A stretch of 64,000 bases of DNA from Pectobacterium parmentieri (GCF_001742145.1 NZ_CP015749.1:3720001-3784000); one strand, 5' to 3'; shown: positions 33,055-45,473, counted from the stretch's first letter. The notes: generated from the letters alone by a model not told the origin. Program-made: numbers and translations.

Positions 33055-36000
33055 TTATTCGCCTTTCTTTTTGTTCGGCTCACGCAGCACTTCCTGAATC
33101 TTTGGCTGATCGAGGCTACCGGAAATCTGGTAGCGAATCAGCGAAATCTTGTTCCATAGCGGTGCCAGCACTCTACTGGCAGCAAACACCGCAGCCCCCA
33201 CTACCGGATTGACGGCAAATGCGGTTGCTACGCCCACCGTTGCAGAAATTTCCGGGGCGATAACCGCTTCCATATTGACCTGTCGCTGAGCGAGGTCGAG
33301 ATCGCCTTTCATCGCGATATCTGCCTCCAGCCCGTCGATCAGCATATCATCAGTATGAAGTACACCGTCTTTAATCCATGCGGTGCTGCTAATCGAATCG
33401 AAGTAAAACCCACGACCAAACGTATCACTAAAATCGAACCGCAGCTTACGCATCAGCGCATCGAAGCTCAATAAACGCAGCAACTGCCCTGCCTGACCGG
33501 TGCCGACTTCAGCAATTTCGCCTTTGCCAATGCGCGTGTGCAATATTCCGCTCAGGCTAGCAATATCCGGCGCCCAAGGTGTCCCACGCCAATACAGATC
33601 GTAATCCACATCGAAAGAACCGGCCTTCAACGGTGAAGCTACGCCAAACCAGTTAGCATTCTGTTCCAGACTCTCCCCCGTCAGGCGGCCTTTTAGCGCC
33701 GTCCGCACGCCTTCTGCATTTTCCTGCCAGGACCCGTTTACCGTCAGGCGAGCCTTGCCTGTATCAATAATACCGTCCGCCAGCGTCAATTTTTCCTTCT
33801 CTGGCAACAGCGTTCCCTGAATACGCCCCATATTCTGCCCGATAATCCAACACTGCCGGCAGTTAACCGCCAGCGACGGCCAGTCTTCAAAGCTGATACT
33901 CGGATCGTTCAGTGGCGATTTTTTCTCCGCCAGAGCCACCGGATTGGTCGCTTCATTACCTTTCCACTGAGGATTGTAGTAAAGATAATTGATGTCGCTG
34001 CGCCACATGCCGCGATTAGGTATCGCGACCGTTCCGTCAATTTCGCGTCCTTTCGCCCGCACTTCACTGCCGCCAAGCGTATTTTTGCGCGTAATTTCCA
34101 GATCGTGCCACTGCTGCCCCAACAGTTGCAGTTCAGGCGTTCGCAGCGTCACCGCGTCTGGGAAACGAAGAGAGCTATGCGCCTTTTTCCCTTCCACTGG
34201 CGTCGAGGAACGTAGCGAAGGCAAAAGCCCCAGCCAGCTTTCAGCATCCAATGGCGGAAGATCGAGCATCAGCGCGGCATCCTCTGGCAATGCTGGTGCC
34301 ACCGTTGCCGCATTCTGCCAGCTTGCCCGCGCCAGCATCACGGTGTCGCCTTTCAGCAGCCATTGGCTATTGAAGCGGTTATCCTTGCCCACTCGCCCCT
34401 GCATCGTAAAACCATTCAGGTCACCGCCGGCTTTGACCTCCAGCGGCAAGTTCTCGCCAGCGGGCTTATTTAACGGGTTAGGTAAGTGACTACTTACTTT
34501 GTTTAAATCAGCTTGTACATCAATATTATAGGTTGTTTTACCCGAGTGCGGCAGATTGATGGCTACCGTACTCTTCCAGTTAGCCGCACCAGACAGAACT
34601 TTGCTTACCGATGCCGGTAAACCGGGCAATAGTGCAGGCTGCCAGTCACCCTGCAAGTCTACATTCACCAAAAAAGCCTGCGCCTGCTCTTCCGTCGTGA
34701 AATTAACCGCCATTGGCTGATTCAGCCAATTTGCCTGAAGCGTCTCACTGCGCAAATTGCCGTTTTCATAGCGGAATTTACCTGTAAGATCCTTAATCGT
34801 GGTATCCAATGGCTTGATGTACAGGGTGTTATTGTTCAGCGCAATGTCACCACTGGCGCGGACATCATCACCAACCAGTGGGATATCCAAATGCAGTGAG
34901 CCTTTCACCGACCCGCCAATTTTTAGTTCATCCAGCGCCATACCCAGCGAGGATTTCAGCGGCGTCTGATGGAAATAGTTGCCCACCTCCGGTCCTGGAC
35001 CGTCTAGCTCACCATCAACGAGCAGCATCTCTTTTTCATAATCGGGAATAACCGCGCTAATATTTTTGCCTTCAACCTTACCCAGCCAGGTTTGTGGCGC
35101 AAACATCCACAGACCGTTGTTAGCAAAATCCAGATTGATATCCAGCGGCGTCAGCGCAGGCCAGCCCGGTTGAAACTCGAAAGTCGCCTCTTTCACCGGC
35201 ACCCAGACTTCAAACTGGCCTTCGTTATGCGTAAACGGGAAATGCTGCGGGTTACCGGCAAAGATCAGCGTCGCATTATCGACTCGACCGCCTTTCAGCG
35301 CACCGCTCAGATAATCCACCAGTTCAGTACCCATAAACAGTTCAGGATAATAGCGCCAGGCATCAGCCGCATCGGTCAGCCGGATACCCGCCAGAATATC
35401 CAGCTTCGGTTCCTGCTTAGCAGGCTGTTCATAACGGAAATCACCGTTAGCCCACAGTGATTTAGCCTGTACATCCAGACCGTGGCTCCAGAGTGACAAA
35501 CCTTGCGCATCATTACGCCAGTCTATCGTGCCACTGGCCTGCTTGATTTCTAGCGGCGCGCGGAACATATCCACATAGGGCAGCGTACTCTGCTTTAACG
35601 AGACGCTGACCTGACCACGCTCGACGCTACCGCGTGCAGAACCGGAGAAATGATCGACTCCCGGCAGTAATTCCCACTGCTTCCAGCTCACATCCTGCCA
35701 GTTGGCGTGAAAACGGCTTCTCTCCGGCTGTTGCAAAGGGATATCGACAGCAACGGTATTCAAGGTGCCCGTCGGTTGCAGTTCATCCCAGCGCGCTTTC
35801 AAGGCTGGCGTCGTACTGGACAACAGCGGAAGCAGCGTGCTTACGCGCTCCAGCGCCAGATTGCTGGCCCGAACGCGTAGCTCTTCCTGTCGATCGGGCC
35901 CCAGCATGTGCTCGTTTTTTGGCAGCCACAGAGCAGAGAGTCGACCTTTCGGCCAGGCAACGCCATCCGTTGCCAGATTCAACTCAGGAACCTCCACCTG

Positions 36001-36885
36001 CCAGCCATTTTCCTGACGGCTGACATGTAGCGTCATATCATCCACATTCAGGCGGTGCGCATCATGGCCTTCACCCCAATTTGCCGTCCCCTGATTGAGG
36101 AGCACATCGCCACTGTGGATATCACCATCACGGACGTTGAGCCACGCAGCCAGACTAAAATCAGCGTTTTCCAGCCCGGTATTGTTTTTCATCCAGCGGC
36201 TAAGCCAAGGCTTCATATCAATGTTGTCGGCTTGCAAATAGAACGTGCCGTTGCCAAGCAGTCCCTGCTCATCGTGCAAATCCATACGCATCTGCACCAC
36301 GCCGTGCTGGCCGTTAAAACTCGACAGGCTAATCAAGCCTTCCGCACGATGGCGTTTGTCAGAATTCAGCCAGGTCAGTTGAGGTACGCTGAGTTCCGCT
36401 CGGGAACCAGAAGGGGTAAGAAAGGTAATCCGGCTATCACGCAGGTCAAAGTGGTCAAACTGGCGCAGGAAAAGATCGCTGACCTTTCCTGACTCCATCA
36501 GTTTTCTATCCTGCTGCTGCCCATTAAATTGGCTATTAAGATCGAGCTTTAGCTGATGAAATGTGAGATCGCGAAACTGCCAGCGCCCGTGCAGCAGCGA
36601 TTGCCACACGTCCAGTGCCAGCGTAATGCGCTCAACCTGCCAGTCCGATTCCGGCAGAGAAGTGCGAAATTTTTCAATTTCCAGCGTGGGGCCAAAGGAC
36701 TCCCAACGCCCGGTCATTGAGCCGATTTCTAACGGGACGCCAGCAGCGGACTGCGCCCAAGCCACCAACTGTGGCCGAAAATGGTCGAGTTGTGGCAACA
36801 CCAGTCTTAAGCCGCTGACTAACAGCGCAACCATCACGACAAGAGTGGCACCCGTGATGACTACTATTCCGGGCAGTCGCCTCAC
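33055..36885 (-). CDS. yhdP: AsmA-family phospholipid transport protein YhdP
   Basis: YhdP is a very large (1276-residue) inner-membrane-anchored protein of the AsmA/TamB family. In E. coli it works with TamB and YdbH in moving phospholipid to the outer membrane. There is one N-terminal membrane helix (about 5-28), then a long periplasmic beta-rich body, and a C-terminal AsmA-like region (about 1050-1250). It ends in a charged tail (REPNKKKGE). It lies between rng and tldD as in E. coli. Confidence 0.95.
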   Translation of the reverse strand: MRRLPGIVVITGATLVVMVALLVSGLRLVLPQLDHFRPQLVAWAQSAAGVPLEIGSMTGRWESFGPTLEIEKFRTSLPESDWQVERITLALDVWQSLLHGRWQFRDLTFHQLKLDLNSQFNGQQQDRKLMESGKVSDLFLRQFDHFDLRDSRITFLTPSGSRAELSVPQLTWLNSDKRHRAEGLISLSSFNGQHGVVQMRMDLHDEQGLLGNGTFYLQADNIDMKPWLSRWMKNNTGLENADFSLAAWLNVRDGDIHSGDVLLNQGTANWGEGHDAHRLNVDDMTLHVSRQENGWQVEVPELNLATDGVAWPKGRLSALWLPKNEHMLGPDRQEELRVRASNLALERVSTLLPLLSSTTPALKARWDELQPTGTLNTVAVDIPLQQPERSRFHANWQDVSWKQWELLPGVDHFSGSARGSVERGQVSVSLKQSTLPYVDMFRAPLEIKQASGTIDWRNDAQGLSLWSHGLDVQAKSLWANGDFRYEQPAKQEPKLDILAGIRLTDAADAWRYYPELFMGTELVDYLSGALKGGRVDNATLIFAGNPQHFPFTHNEGQFEVWVPVKEATFEFQPGWPALTPLDINLDFANNGLWMFAPQTWLGKVEGKNISAVIPDYEKEMLLVDGELDGPGPEVGNYFHQTPLKSSLGMALDELKIGGSVKGSLHLDIPLVGDDVRASGDIALNNNTLYIKPLDTTIKDLTGKFRYENGNLRSETLQANWLNQPMAVNFTTEEQAQAFLVNVDLQGDWQPALLPGLPASVSKVLSGAANWKSTVAINLPHSGKTTYNIDVQADLNKVSSHLPNPLNKPAGENLPLEVKAGGDLNGFTMQGRVGKDNRFNSQWLLKGDTVMLARASWQNAATVAPALPEDAALMLDLPPLDAESWLGLLPSLRSSTPVEGKKAHSSLRFPDAVTLRTPELQLLGQQWHDLEITRKNTLGGSEVRAKGREIDGTVAIPNRGMWRSDINYLYYNPQWKGNEATNPVALAEKKSPLNDPSISFEDWPSLAVNCRQCWIIGQNMGRIQGTLLPEKEKLTLADGIIDTGKARLTVNGSWQENAEGVRTALKGRLTGESLEQNANWFGVASPLKAGSFDVDYDLYWRGTPWAPDIASLSGILHTRIGKGEIAEVGTGQAGQLLRLLSFDALMRKLRFDFSDTFGRGFYFDSISSTAWIKDGVLHTDDMLIDGLEADIAMKGDLDLAQRQVNMEAVIAPEISATVGVATAFAVNPVVGAAVFAASRVLAPLWNKISLIRYQISGSLDQPKIQEVLREPNKKKGE

Positions 36886-36926
36886 TAATTTCTCCTTCTT
36901 TCGTCGCCGACGACGAGCGCACGAAT

Positions 36927-38396
36927 TTACATCATGACGACGTCGAACTGCTCCTGGCTATACAGGGGTTCGATTTGTACTTTGACCTGCTTGCCGACGA
37001 AAATTTCAACTTCAGCTAAGGCGTGCGACTCTTCGCTTCTCAGCGCTTCCCCGACAGCCGGTGAAGCATAGACCAGGAAACGGTCGGTATCATAGGCGTG
37101 GTGGACGCGCACGATTTCACGCATGATTTCATAGCAGACGCTTTCCACCGTCTTCACCGTGCCGCGACCATGGCACGTCGGGCATTCATGACACAGCACG
37201 TGTTCGATACTCTCGCGCGTGCGTTTACGCGTCATCTCGACTAATCCTAGTTGAGAGAAGCCGTTAATACTGGTTTTGACTCGATCTTTACTCAGCGCCT
37301 GCTCCAGTGAATGCAACACCCGCCGACGATGATCTTCGTTATTCATATCGATGAAATCGATAATGATGATGCCGCCGAGGTTGCGCAGGCGCAGTTGTCG
37401 CGCAATCGCCTGTGTCGCTTCCGTATTGGTATTGAAAATGGTTTCATCCAGATTGCGGTGGCCGACGAAGGCCCCCGTGTTGATATCGACGGTCGTCATC
37501 GCTTCTGTCTGGTCGATGATCAAATAGCCACCAGACTTCAATTCAACCTTTCTGTCCAGAGAACGCTGAATCTCATTTTCCACATCAAACAGGTCAAAAA
37601 TCGGCTGTTTTCCGGCATAGTGTTCGAGCTTACGCGTCATCTCCGGAATATATTCGGAGGTAAATTCCAGCAGCGCTTCATACGTCAGCCGAGAGTCGAT
37701 CCGAATGCGATCCAGCGCCGCCCCGGCGAAATCACGCAAAATTCGCTGTGCGAGCGCCACTTCGCCGTAGAGCTTACATTTGGTCTGGTTGCGTTTTTTG
37801 CGCTCCATGACCTTGCCCCATAGACGCTTCAGAAACGCGGCATCCTGCGAAAGCTCTTCTTCACCGATCCCTTCCGCAGCGGTACGAATAATGAAACCAC
37901 CATCATCATCGCAATACTCCGCGACCGTTTTCTTTAAGCGCTCACGTTCCGCTTCGCTCTCAATACGCTGTGAAACCCCAACGTGTGAAGCTCCGGGCAT
38001 AAACACCAGATAACGCGATGGCAGCGTGATGTCAGTCGTCAGACGTGCGCCTTTGGTCCCCAGTGGATCTTTAACCACCTGAACCATGAGATCCTGTCCC
38101 TGACGCACCAGTTCGGCGATATCACGGACGTGAAAATTCTTCTGTTCGTCACCGGCGACACATTCGGTGTGCGGCATAATATCGGACGCGTGCAGGAATG
38201 CGGCTTTATCCAGGCCAATATCCACAAACGCCGCCTGCATGCCCGGCAGGACGCGACTCACTCGGCCTTTATAAATATTGCCGACAATACCGCGTTTCGC
38301 ATCACGCTCAATGTGAATTTCCTGCAGAATACCGCCGTCGATATAGGCAACGCGCGTTTCTGACGGTGTAACGTTTACCAGTAACTCAGCAGTCAT
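36927..38396 (-). CDS. rng: Ribonuclease G
   Basis: RNase G is an endoribonuclease that matures the 5' end of 16S rRNA and decays some mRNAs. The ATG at 38396 ([15 protein letters not shown]) gives 489 residues, equal to E. coli. An S1 RNA-binding domain lies at about 38-128. The catalytic aspartates are in [12 protein letters not shown] and IIIDFIDM, and the zinc-link motif is CPTCHGRG. The gene overlaps the end of yhdE by 11 bp. Confidence 0.97.
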   Translation of the reverse strand: MTAELLVNVTPSETRVAYIDGGILQEIHIERDAKRGIVGNIYKGRVSRVLPGMQAAFVDIGLDKAAFLHASDIMPHTECVAGDEQKNFHVRDIAELVRQGQDLMVQVVKDPLGTKGARLTTDITLPSRYLVFMPGASHVGVSQRIESEAERERLKKTVAEYCDDDGGFIIRTAAEGIGEEELSQDAAFLKRLWGKVMERKKRNQTKCKLYGEVALAQRILRDFAGAALDRIRIDSRLTYEALLEFTSEYIPEMTRKLEHYAGKQPIFDLFDVENEIQRSLDRKVELKSGGYLIIDQTEAMTTVDINTGAFVGHRNLDETIFNTNTEATQAIARQLRLRNLGGIIIIDFIDMNNEDHRRRVLHSLEQALSKDRVKTSINGFSQLGLVEMTRKRTRESIEHVLCHECPTCHGRGTVKTVESVCYEIMREIVRVHHAYDTDRFLVYASPAVGEALRSEESHALAEVEIFVGKQVKVQIEPLYSQEQFDVVMM

Positions 38397-38979
38397 GTTT
38401 TCCTCTTGCACTCCGCAACGCAGCAAAATTACTGAATAGTTCGTGAGTTTCTACCAACGGTAGTCCAACCACCGCGTAATAGCTTCCGTTAAGCGACCGG
38501 ACAAAGCACCCGCCTTTGCCCTGAATGCCGTAAGCCCCGGCTTTATCCATCGGCTCACCGCTGGCAATGTATCGCTCGATATCCTGCGACGAAAGCGGAC
38601 GGAAGAGGACATCGGTTATCACCAGGCAGCTCAATATGTCGTCTTTATCCGCCAACGCGACGGCAGTCATCACCTGGTGTTGCTTCCCGGACAGTTGGCT
38701 CAGCATCTCTGCCGCATGGATTTCGTCCTGCGGTTTTTCCAATACTTGTCCGTTCAGTACCACGATGGTATCGGCCCCCAGAACGGGCAAATCCAACGGA
38801 GCAACCGCAACGCCTGCGGTCGCTTTTTCATGCGCCAGACGCCGGACGTAAACGTCCGCCGCTTCCTCCGGTAAACGCTGTTCTTCCACCGCCGCATTCA
38901 AAACAGAAAAAGGAATATCGAGCTGCGCGAGCAGTTCGCGGCGACGGGGAGAAGCGGAAGCCAGATAAAGCTGGGTCAT
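38386..38979 (-). CDS. yhdE: Nucleoside triphosphate pyrophosphatase, Maf family (YhdE)
   Basis: YhdE is a Maf-family pyrophosphatase active on dTTP and UTP in E. coli. It has 197 residues, with the N-terminal motif [12 protein letters not shown] (5-16) and the catalytic [16 protein letters not shown] region (about 68-83). It lies between mreD and rng; the end overlaps rng by 11 bp, which couples the two genes. Confidence 0.95.
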   Translation of the reverse strand: MTQLYLASASPRRRELLAQLDIPFSVLNAAVEEQRLPEEAADVYVRRLAHEKATAGVAVAPLDLPVLGADTIVVLNGQVLEKPQDEIHAAEMLSQLSGKQHQVMTAVALADKDDILSCLVITDVLFRPLSSQDIERYIASGEPMDKAGAYGIQGKGGCFVRSLNGSYYAVVGLPLVETHELFSNFAALRSARGKHDC

Positions 38980-38987
38980 GAATCACC

Positions 38988-39476
38988 TTATTGCACAGTA
39001 AACTGACGACGAATTTTACGCATCAGCAGGAACAGCCACGGCCAGAGTACCCCATCAACGACGCTGTTCCAGAGCGTTTCCGGTCGGAAAGAGACATTAA
39101 TAACTAAAAATTCCGCCCAGAACACCGTGAGATCCATCAACAGTGACAAGACCATGACGATTAATGCCTGCTGCCATAACGCCATATTCCGGAACAACTG
39201 AAATTTAAAGGCCACCAGATAAGCAATAATGCTCAACGCCAGCGCCCGCACGCCCAGTGTAGACCCCAGGATCAGATCCATAATCAGACCCAATATAAAT
39301 CCGGTACCAACGTTTACCCGATGTGGCAATGCCATCACCCAGTAAATAAGAAACAGTGTCAGCCAGGAGGGGCGAAACATGTAGATCTCATCCGGCCACG
39401 GCATAATCTGCAACACCATGGCGATCAGAAAAGAAAGCCAGATAATCCAGTTGCCATGCCTGCGATAACGGTTCAT
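38988..39476 (-). CDS. mreD: Rod shape-determining protein MreD
   Basis: MreD is an integral membrane protein of the rod (elongasome) complex. It has 162 residues with about five membrane helices, starting [16 protein letters not shown]. Its start overlaps the mreC stop by 4 bp. Identity is fixed by similarity and by its place in mreBCD. Confidence 0.96.
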   Translation of the reverse strand: MNRYRRHGNWIIWLSFLIAMVLQIMPWPDEIYMFRPSWLTLFLIYWVMALPHRVNVGTGFILGLIMDLILGSTLGVRALALSIIAYLVAFKFQLFRNMALWQQALIVMVLSLLMDLTVFWAEFLVINVSFRPETLWNSVVDGVLWPWLFLLMRKIRRQFTVQ

Positions 39477-40456
39477 TGGCGGCCTCTCTGCGGCTCGGCG
39501 GTGGGCGCAGGGGCATTAGGTGGAAGCGGCGGCCCCATTTCATCAGGTGAAGGTAACACCTGCGGCATCATCTGCATCAGGCGCTCATTGGCAACCCGAT
39601 GCACTTCCGCTGGCGGCAGCGACGTATTGGCATTATTTTCCACGCCCCACAGCAACAACAGATAGCGTAGGCGCTGTAGCCCCGCCGTCGGACGCGCCTG
39701 AATAATCGTATAGGCTCGCTGCGTATCTGCTTTGACCGATGACACTACCCCGACCGGATACCCTTCAGGGAAACGCCCACCCAGACCCGATGTGACCAAC
39801 ACATCACCCACTCGGATATCGGTATTATTAGGCAGATGCTCCAGTTGCAGATCGTCGGTACAGCCATTGCCAGCGGCAATCACGCGGATATCATTGCGTA
39901 GCACCTGAATCGGCAACGCATGGGAAACATCACAAATCAACAAAACCCGGCTGGTAAACTGACCAACCGCCACAACCTGACCCACCACGCCTTTATCGCT
40001 GATGACTGGTTGCCCTTCATACACGCCGTTCGCCTGACCCTTATCAATCACCACCTGATCGCTATAAGGATCCGTTCCAGCGGACATCACCTGCGTGACC
40101 ATCTTCTGCTCATCCTGACGCAGTGGAGAACCCAGCAATTCGCGTAACCGCGCATTTTCCTGCTTGAGCTGACCTAGCAGCAAAAGGTCACTGTTTTTCA
40201 TCAACAGTTCCTGACGCAGCGCGGTATTTTCAAGACCTAATTGCTCACGGGTTGCCAGTGAGGCGGACATGTTGTCCAGCGCCTGACGCGGCCCATTGGC
40301 CAAAAAATAGAATGGGCTGACGGCGGTATCCATGTACGTTCTGATTTTAACGAACGAACCGAGCCGACTGTCCGCAACGATCACGATAATCGCGGTAACG
40401 ACAGTAAGGAAAAGTCGTAATTGCAGGGAAGGCCCCCTGCTAAAAAGCGGCTTCAT
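39473..40456 (-). CDS. mreC: Cell shape-determining protein MreC
   Basis: MreC is the bitopic periplasmic scaffold of the elongasome. The ATG at 40456 ([17 protein letters not shown]) matches E. coli; the frame continues open to 40525. It has 327 residues, about 40 shorter than in E. coli because the proline/alanine-rich C-terminal tail is short. A membrane helix (about 15-32), a coiled coil (about 65-105) and the MreC beta-barrel domain follow in order. Confidence 0.96.
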   Translation of the reverse strand: MKPLFSRGPSLQLRLFLTVVTAIIVIVADSRLGSFVKIRTYMDTAVSPFYFLANGPRQALDNMSASLATREQLGLENTALRQELLMKNSDLLLLGQLKQENARLRELLGSPLRQDEQKMVTQVMSAGTDPYSDQVVIDKGQANGVYEGQPVISDKGVVGQVVAVGQFTSRVLLICDVSHALPIQVLRNDIRVIAAGNGCTDDLQLEHLPNNTDIRVGDVLVTSGLGGRFPEGYPVGVVSSVKADTQRAYTIIQARPTAGLQRLRYLLLLWGVENNANTSLPPAEVHRVANERLMQMMPQVLPSPDEMGPPLPPNAPAPTAEPQRGRQ

Positions 40457-40620
40457 AAAGTTTGCGTATTCCTCGACAGCAACCTCAAATCGCTCCTGGC
40501 GATTTTTAACGTCACAAAGCAGCACCCTGTAGGGCTACAGGCAAATAAAAAAGGGGTAACCACGAGAGATGAAAAACGCAAGCGTTCATCCATCCGGTCC
40601 CCCCCTTTTTCCAGACAGGA

Positions 40621-41981
<1,361 letters not shown>

Positions 41982-43919
41982 CTAAACACGATGCTGCGGT
42001 GAATATTTTTTCAGCTCATCCGTTACAGGGATTGATGCGGCAAAAAAATCGCCTTGCCCGCCATAAACCCCCTTACCCAACAGCATCCGCCACTCCTCTT
42101 TGGTACGCACACCAGCGGCAAACACCCGAGTTTGCGTACCTTTACAGGCTTCGGTCAAGCTTTGCACAAAAAGCTGATTTTCCGGGCGACGTTCAAGACT
42201 GCGCACCAAACCGGGATGAAGCTTGATGACCTCCACGGGAAGCGACTTGATATACGTCGTGCTGACCAGTGTCAAACCCGCCTGCGTTACCGCCAAGCGA
42301 CAGCCTAATTCCAGGATCACATTAAGAACCGGGCGCAGGCGACCGATATATTGACAAACATCAGCCTCTGCAAGTTCAAATAAAATGCACTGCCGCTGTG
42401 TTTTCGGACATTGCAGCAATATTTCGTTCAACCAGCGCAAGAAAGGTTTTTGCAAAAGTGAGTCCACACTTACTGGAAGAGCCAGCGTTTCTCCGGGCCA
42501 GTTCGCTGACAAATCAACAATTCGAGCGACCAGTTGGCGATCATAGCTAGCCGCCAACCCCAACTGTTGAACCAGAGGCATATACTCTGCGGCGAGCAAT
42601 TCCTGTTCCCCGTCGTAAATCCGGCTCATCATTTCACGATGATGCACAACGCCCTCTTTGGTGACAGCGGGCTTCTGGTACAATCGCGGCCCGCCACGCG
42701 CCAACGTTTGTTCCAGCAAGGTCCGCCATTTCACGCTGCCGCGCCCTTTATCCGGCACCTGCCTGTCAAACACGCACCAACTGTTGCCCCCCTGCAATAC
42801 CGCATTACGCGTCGCATCCTCCACGCTTTCCATAACCTGCTCAGCACTTTGCCCGCCGCGATAGGCGCAAATACCAATGTGGAGAACCTCCTCCCGATCG
42901 ATAAGCGAACAGGCAGGGAGAATATCAATGGCTTTCACCAACTGCGTGGCAATCGCATTAGCTTCCTTTAGCGTACTGTGGGGGAGTAATACGGTGAAAT
43001 CGCTGCTGAAATAGCGCGCCAGCAGCGCAGAGGGGTAGCGCATGACAAACGTCGACAGCAGGTTGACGAGCGTAAAACGGTATTCCTGCAGGATAGCGCT
43101 ATCGCCATGCGTTTCCTGTAACGTTTCAAAATCAGGCACGCGGATCATCATAACGATGCCGTGTGTCCCCACCTCTTCGCCATCTTCCAACTGCGTGGTC
43201 AGTTGATTATCAAAAAACAGACGATTGTTCAGCCCGGTTTCAGCATCCTGCGCGGCAAAGGCACGAATTAAGGTATCAACCCGCCCGCGTTCCTCACGCG
43301 CTTCCACTAAATCAGACAACAGTTGGTCGAGTGCCCCGCTGGTATTGACGGGCCATTCATGTACTGCCCCCTGCATCACCGATTCACGTTCGCCTTTGAG
43401 AATACGCTGCGCTCGCTTTTCCAACTCTTCCTGTCCGGCAGTCTGGCGGCGTAGCCAGCGAATGGAGAAGTAAAGCATCAGGAGCATCAGGCTTGCGGCC
43501 AGTAACACCGACAGCGTCGACACCACAAAGCGCGGTAAACCAATCAGCGGATCGACATACTTTAAGGCGATCGTCATGTTCAAATGATGCATCAGCGGGA
43601 ATTCGACTTCATGATAGAGATGCGCCCGTTCCCAACTGGCCTCGGGCAACTGTATTGCATAGAGGATCGAATCGCTATCCTGAATCTCCAGCGCGACAAT
43701 TCCCGCCGTTTTCATCATCCCCGGCAGCCAATACCGGATATTTTCAGGCGATTGCACTAATAACGCCTGATCGATACTGGCCGTGACCTCACGTAACTGC
43801 TGCGCTGTTTGCGACTGGCTATAATAACAGAGGCTAAATATACTACTGAAAAGCATAAGGAAAATGGCGAGTGCCGTCAGCAATATCACGAGTATAGAGA
43901 ATCTGGTCGTAAATCCCAT
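41982..43919 (-). CDS. csrD: RNase E specificity factor CsrD
   Basis: CsrD (YhdA) targets the small RNAs CsrB and CsrC for RNase E decay. It has 645 residues. Two N-terminal membrane helices (about 6-34 and 130-155) flank a periplasmic part, followed by a HAMP-like segment and degenerate GGDEF and EAL domains. The GGDEF signature position reads FSSDF and the EAL position is also altered, so no cyclic-di-GMP synthesis or breakdown is expected, as for E. coli CsrD. It lies upstream of mreB as in E. coli. Confidence 0.94.
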   Translation of the reverse strand: MGFTTRFSILVILLTALAIFLMLFSSIFSLCYYSQSQTAQQLREVTASIDQALLVQSPENIRYWLPGMMKTAGIVALEIQDSDSILYAIQLPEASWERAHLYHEVEFPLMHHLNMTIALKYVDPLIGLPRFVVSTLSVLLAASLMLLMLYFSIRWLRRQTAGQEELEKRAQRILKGERESVMQGAVHEWPVNTSGALDQLLSDLVEAREERGRVDTLIRAFAAQDAETGLNNRLFFDNQLTTQLEDGEEVGTHGIVMMIRVPDFETLQETHGDSAILQEYRFTLVNLLSTFVMRYPSALLARYFSSDFTVLLPHSTLKEANAIATQLVKAIDILPACSLIDREEVLHIGICAYRGGQSAEQVMESVEDATRNAVLQGGNSWCVFDRQVPDKGRGSVKWRTLLEQTLARGGPRLYQKPAVTKEGVVHHREMMSRIYDGEQELLAAEYMPLVQQLGLAASYDRQLVARIVDLSANWPGETLALPVSVDSLLQKPFLRWLNEILLQCPKTQRQCILFELAEADVCQYIGRLRPVLNVILELGCRLAVTQAGLTLVSTTYIKSLPVEVIKLHPGLVRSLERRPENQLFVQSLTEACKGTQTRVFAAGVRTKEEWRMLLGKGVYGGQGDFFAASIPVTDELKKYSPQHRV

Positions 43920-44227
43920 CCCTGCGTCCTATTCCAAATAATTGTCATTTCTGCGAGTTTGTTGTTTTTTATCAGTTCGCATAAGTCAGCTACAACGCAT
44001 AGTACCAGCACTAGCGAAGGTAACTGTATTAACAAATAGTATCTGTAATAACTATACCCTAAATAATTCGAGTTGCAGGAAGGCGGCGAGCGAGGGAATC
44101 CCGATGAGCTTACTTGAGTAAGTGATTCGGGTGACTGAACGACGCCAACGCACATGCGGCTTGAAGTATGACGGGTATATAGTCGTTAATGACTTCCCCA
44201 TTTTAATCCTGCCACAGGAGATAGCCC
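43920..44227. other. Divergent intergenic region csrD / acuI
   Basis: This 308-bp stretch holds a full ERIC repeat at 44053-44179 and, on either side, the presumed promoters of csrD (leftward) and acuI (rightward). A CCACAGGAG site precedes acuI. No gene is seen. Confidence 0.6.
44053..44179. repeat. ERIC-type repeat, canonical copy
   Basis: This 127-bp element has perfect inverted termini TATACCC and GGGTATA. The central palindrome (CCCGATGAGCTTACT / AGTAAGTGATTCGGG) and the flanking GTTGCAGGAAGGCGG and CCAACGCACATGCGGCTTG segments match the ERIC consensus as I know it. It is the best-preserved of the three copies in the window. Confidence 0.95.
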
Positions 44228-45205
44228 ATGCAGGCTTTAGTTCTTGAACAGTCAGACGGACTGACCCACGCTCAGATTCGCGAGATTGACGCCGAGCAGC
44301 TTCCCGCCGGGGATGTGACTGTTGATATCAGTTGGTCCAGCATTAATTATAAAGATGCGCTTGCCATTACGGGCAAAGGCAAAATTATTCGTAACTTCCC
44401 AATGGTTCCAGGGATCGATTTTGTCGGGACCGTGCGCCACAGCGACAGCGATCGGTTTACTGTCGGTCAGCCCGTCATCCTGACCGGTTGGGGAGTGGGT
44501 GAAAACCATTGGGGCGGCCTGGCACAACAGGCACGCGTGAAGAGCGATTGGCTGGTGCCGCTCCCCACGTCGCTGGATGCACGTAACGCCATGATCCTTG
44601 GTACGGCAGGCTTTACCGCGATGCTGTGCGTAATGGCACTGGAAGACGGCGGCGTGACGCCGGAAAGCGGCGACATTATTGTGACGGGTGCCAGCGGCGG
44701 CGTCGGCAGCACGGCAGTCGCTCTGCTTGCAGAGCTAGGCTATCAGGTTACCGCCGTCAGCGGCCGTGCTGACAATACGGATTATCTGAAAAAGCTGGGT
44801 GCCAAACAGGTACTGGATCGCAGCGAATTCAGCGGAAGTCCTCGCCCGTTGGAGAAACAACGTTGGGCTGGTGCGGTTGATACCGTCGGCGATAACGTGC
44901 TGGCGACGCTGTTGGCGCAGATGGATTACAACTCGACGGTCGCCGCGTGCGGTCTGGCTGGCGGTATTGCACTGCCAACGACCGTGATGCCATTTATCTT
45001 ACGTAATGTTCGCCTGCAAGGTGTGGATTCCGTCATGGCACCGCTGGCTCGCCGCCAGCAAGCGTGGGATCGTCTGGCTACCATCCTGCCGGAGTCGTTT
45101 TACCAGCAGGTGACGCAGGAAATCGGGTTGGAAGACGTACCTGCCACTGCCGCCGCGCTACTGGAAAACAAAGTCACTGGCCGCACGCTGGTGAAAATCA
45201 GCTAA
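44228..45205 (+). CDS. acuI: Acrylyl-CoA reductase (NADPH) AcuI / YhdH
   Basis: AcuI (YhdH) is a medium-chain zinc-free quinone-oxidoreductase-type enzyme that reduces acrylyl-CoA to propionyl-CoA with NADPH. It has 325 residues, near the E. coli 324. The cofactor loop is VTGASGGVGSTAV (about 154-166), and ISWSSINYKDALAITGKGKI and MVPGIDFVG near the N-terminus are typical of the family. In E. coli it lies between csrD and accB, as here apart from inserted genes. Confidence 0.94.
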   Translation: MQALVLEQSDGLTHAQIREIDAEQLPAGDVTVDISWSSINYKDALAITGKGKIIRNFPMVPGIDFVGTVRHSDSDRFTVGQPVILTGWGVGENHWGGLAQQARVKSDWLVPLPTSLDARNAMILGTAGFTAMLCVMALEDGGVTPESGDIIVTGASGGVGSTAVALLAELGYQVTAVSGRADNTDYLKKLGAKQVLDRSEFSGSPRPLEKQRWAGAVDTVGDNVLATLLAQMDYNSTVAACGLAGGIALPTTVMPFILRNVRLQGVDSVMAPLARRQQAWDRLATILPESFYQQVTQEIGLEDVPATAAALLENKVTGRTLVKIS

Positions 45206-45241
45206 CGCCTTTCGTTGACGCATCAATTTGCAGAACGAAAA

Positions 45242-45296
45242 CGATGATAATGGAATAGAAGAGTAAAGCGTCTTTACGACCTATCCATTATCATCG
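45242..45296. repeat. 55-bp near-perfect inverted repeat after acuI
   Basis: Arms CGATGATAATGG (45242-45253) and CCATTATCATCG (45285-45296) are exact reverse complements. An inner AATAG/CTAT and GTAAAG/CTTTAC extend the pairing nearly to the centre. It begins 36 bp after the acuI stop at the left edge of the AT-rich island. It could be an acuI terminator (no T-run follows), a mobile-element end or an integration hotspot. Confidence 0.7.
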
Positions 45297-45322
45297 ATCG
45301 ACGCACTTTAATCAGTAAGCGA

Positions 45323-45430
45323 CTGATAGTTATCAGTTCGAACTATGATGGTGATTCTGACTCTTGTATCATCTACAATGTTAGACCTAACTCACCAACA
45401 TACTTACCTGTTTTTAACAGGCGCAATATA
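45323..45430 (+). pseudogene. Fragment of a SUKH/SMI1-like immunity gene
   Basis: About 108 bp align without gaps to bases 45798-45905 inside the intact gene that follows, with roughly a dozen mismatches. Translated in the same frame it gives LIVISSNYDGDSDSCIIYNV and then a few matching residues before the similarity ends. It has no start, and the N-terminal two-thirds are missing. It is a decayed third copy of the tandem family. Confidence 0.8.
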
Positions 45431-45473
45431 GTCGTGGCAAGAATTCAATGCAGGGAGAGACGGAGCTTTAATT

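Noticed and set aside
44053..44179. CRISPR repeat or insertion sequence
   Set aside because: The three similar repeats are single, dispersed intergenic 101-127-bp elements without spacers or a transposase and match the ERIC family.
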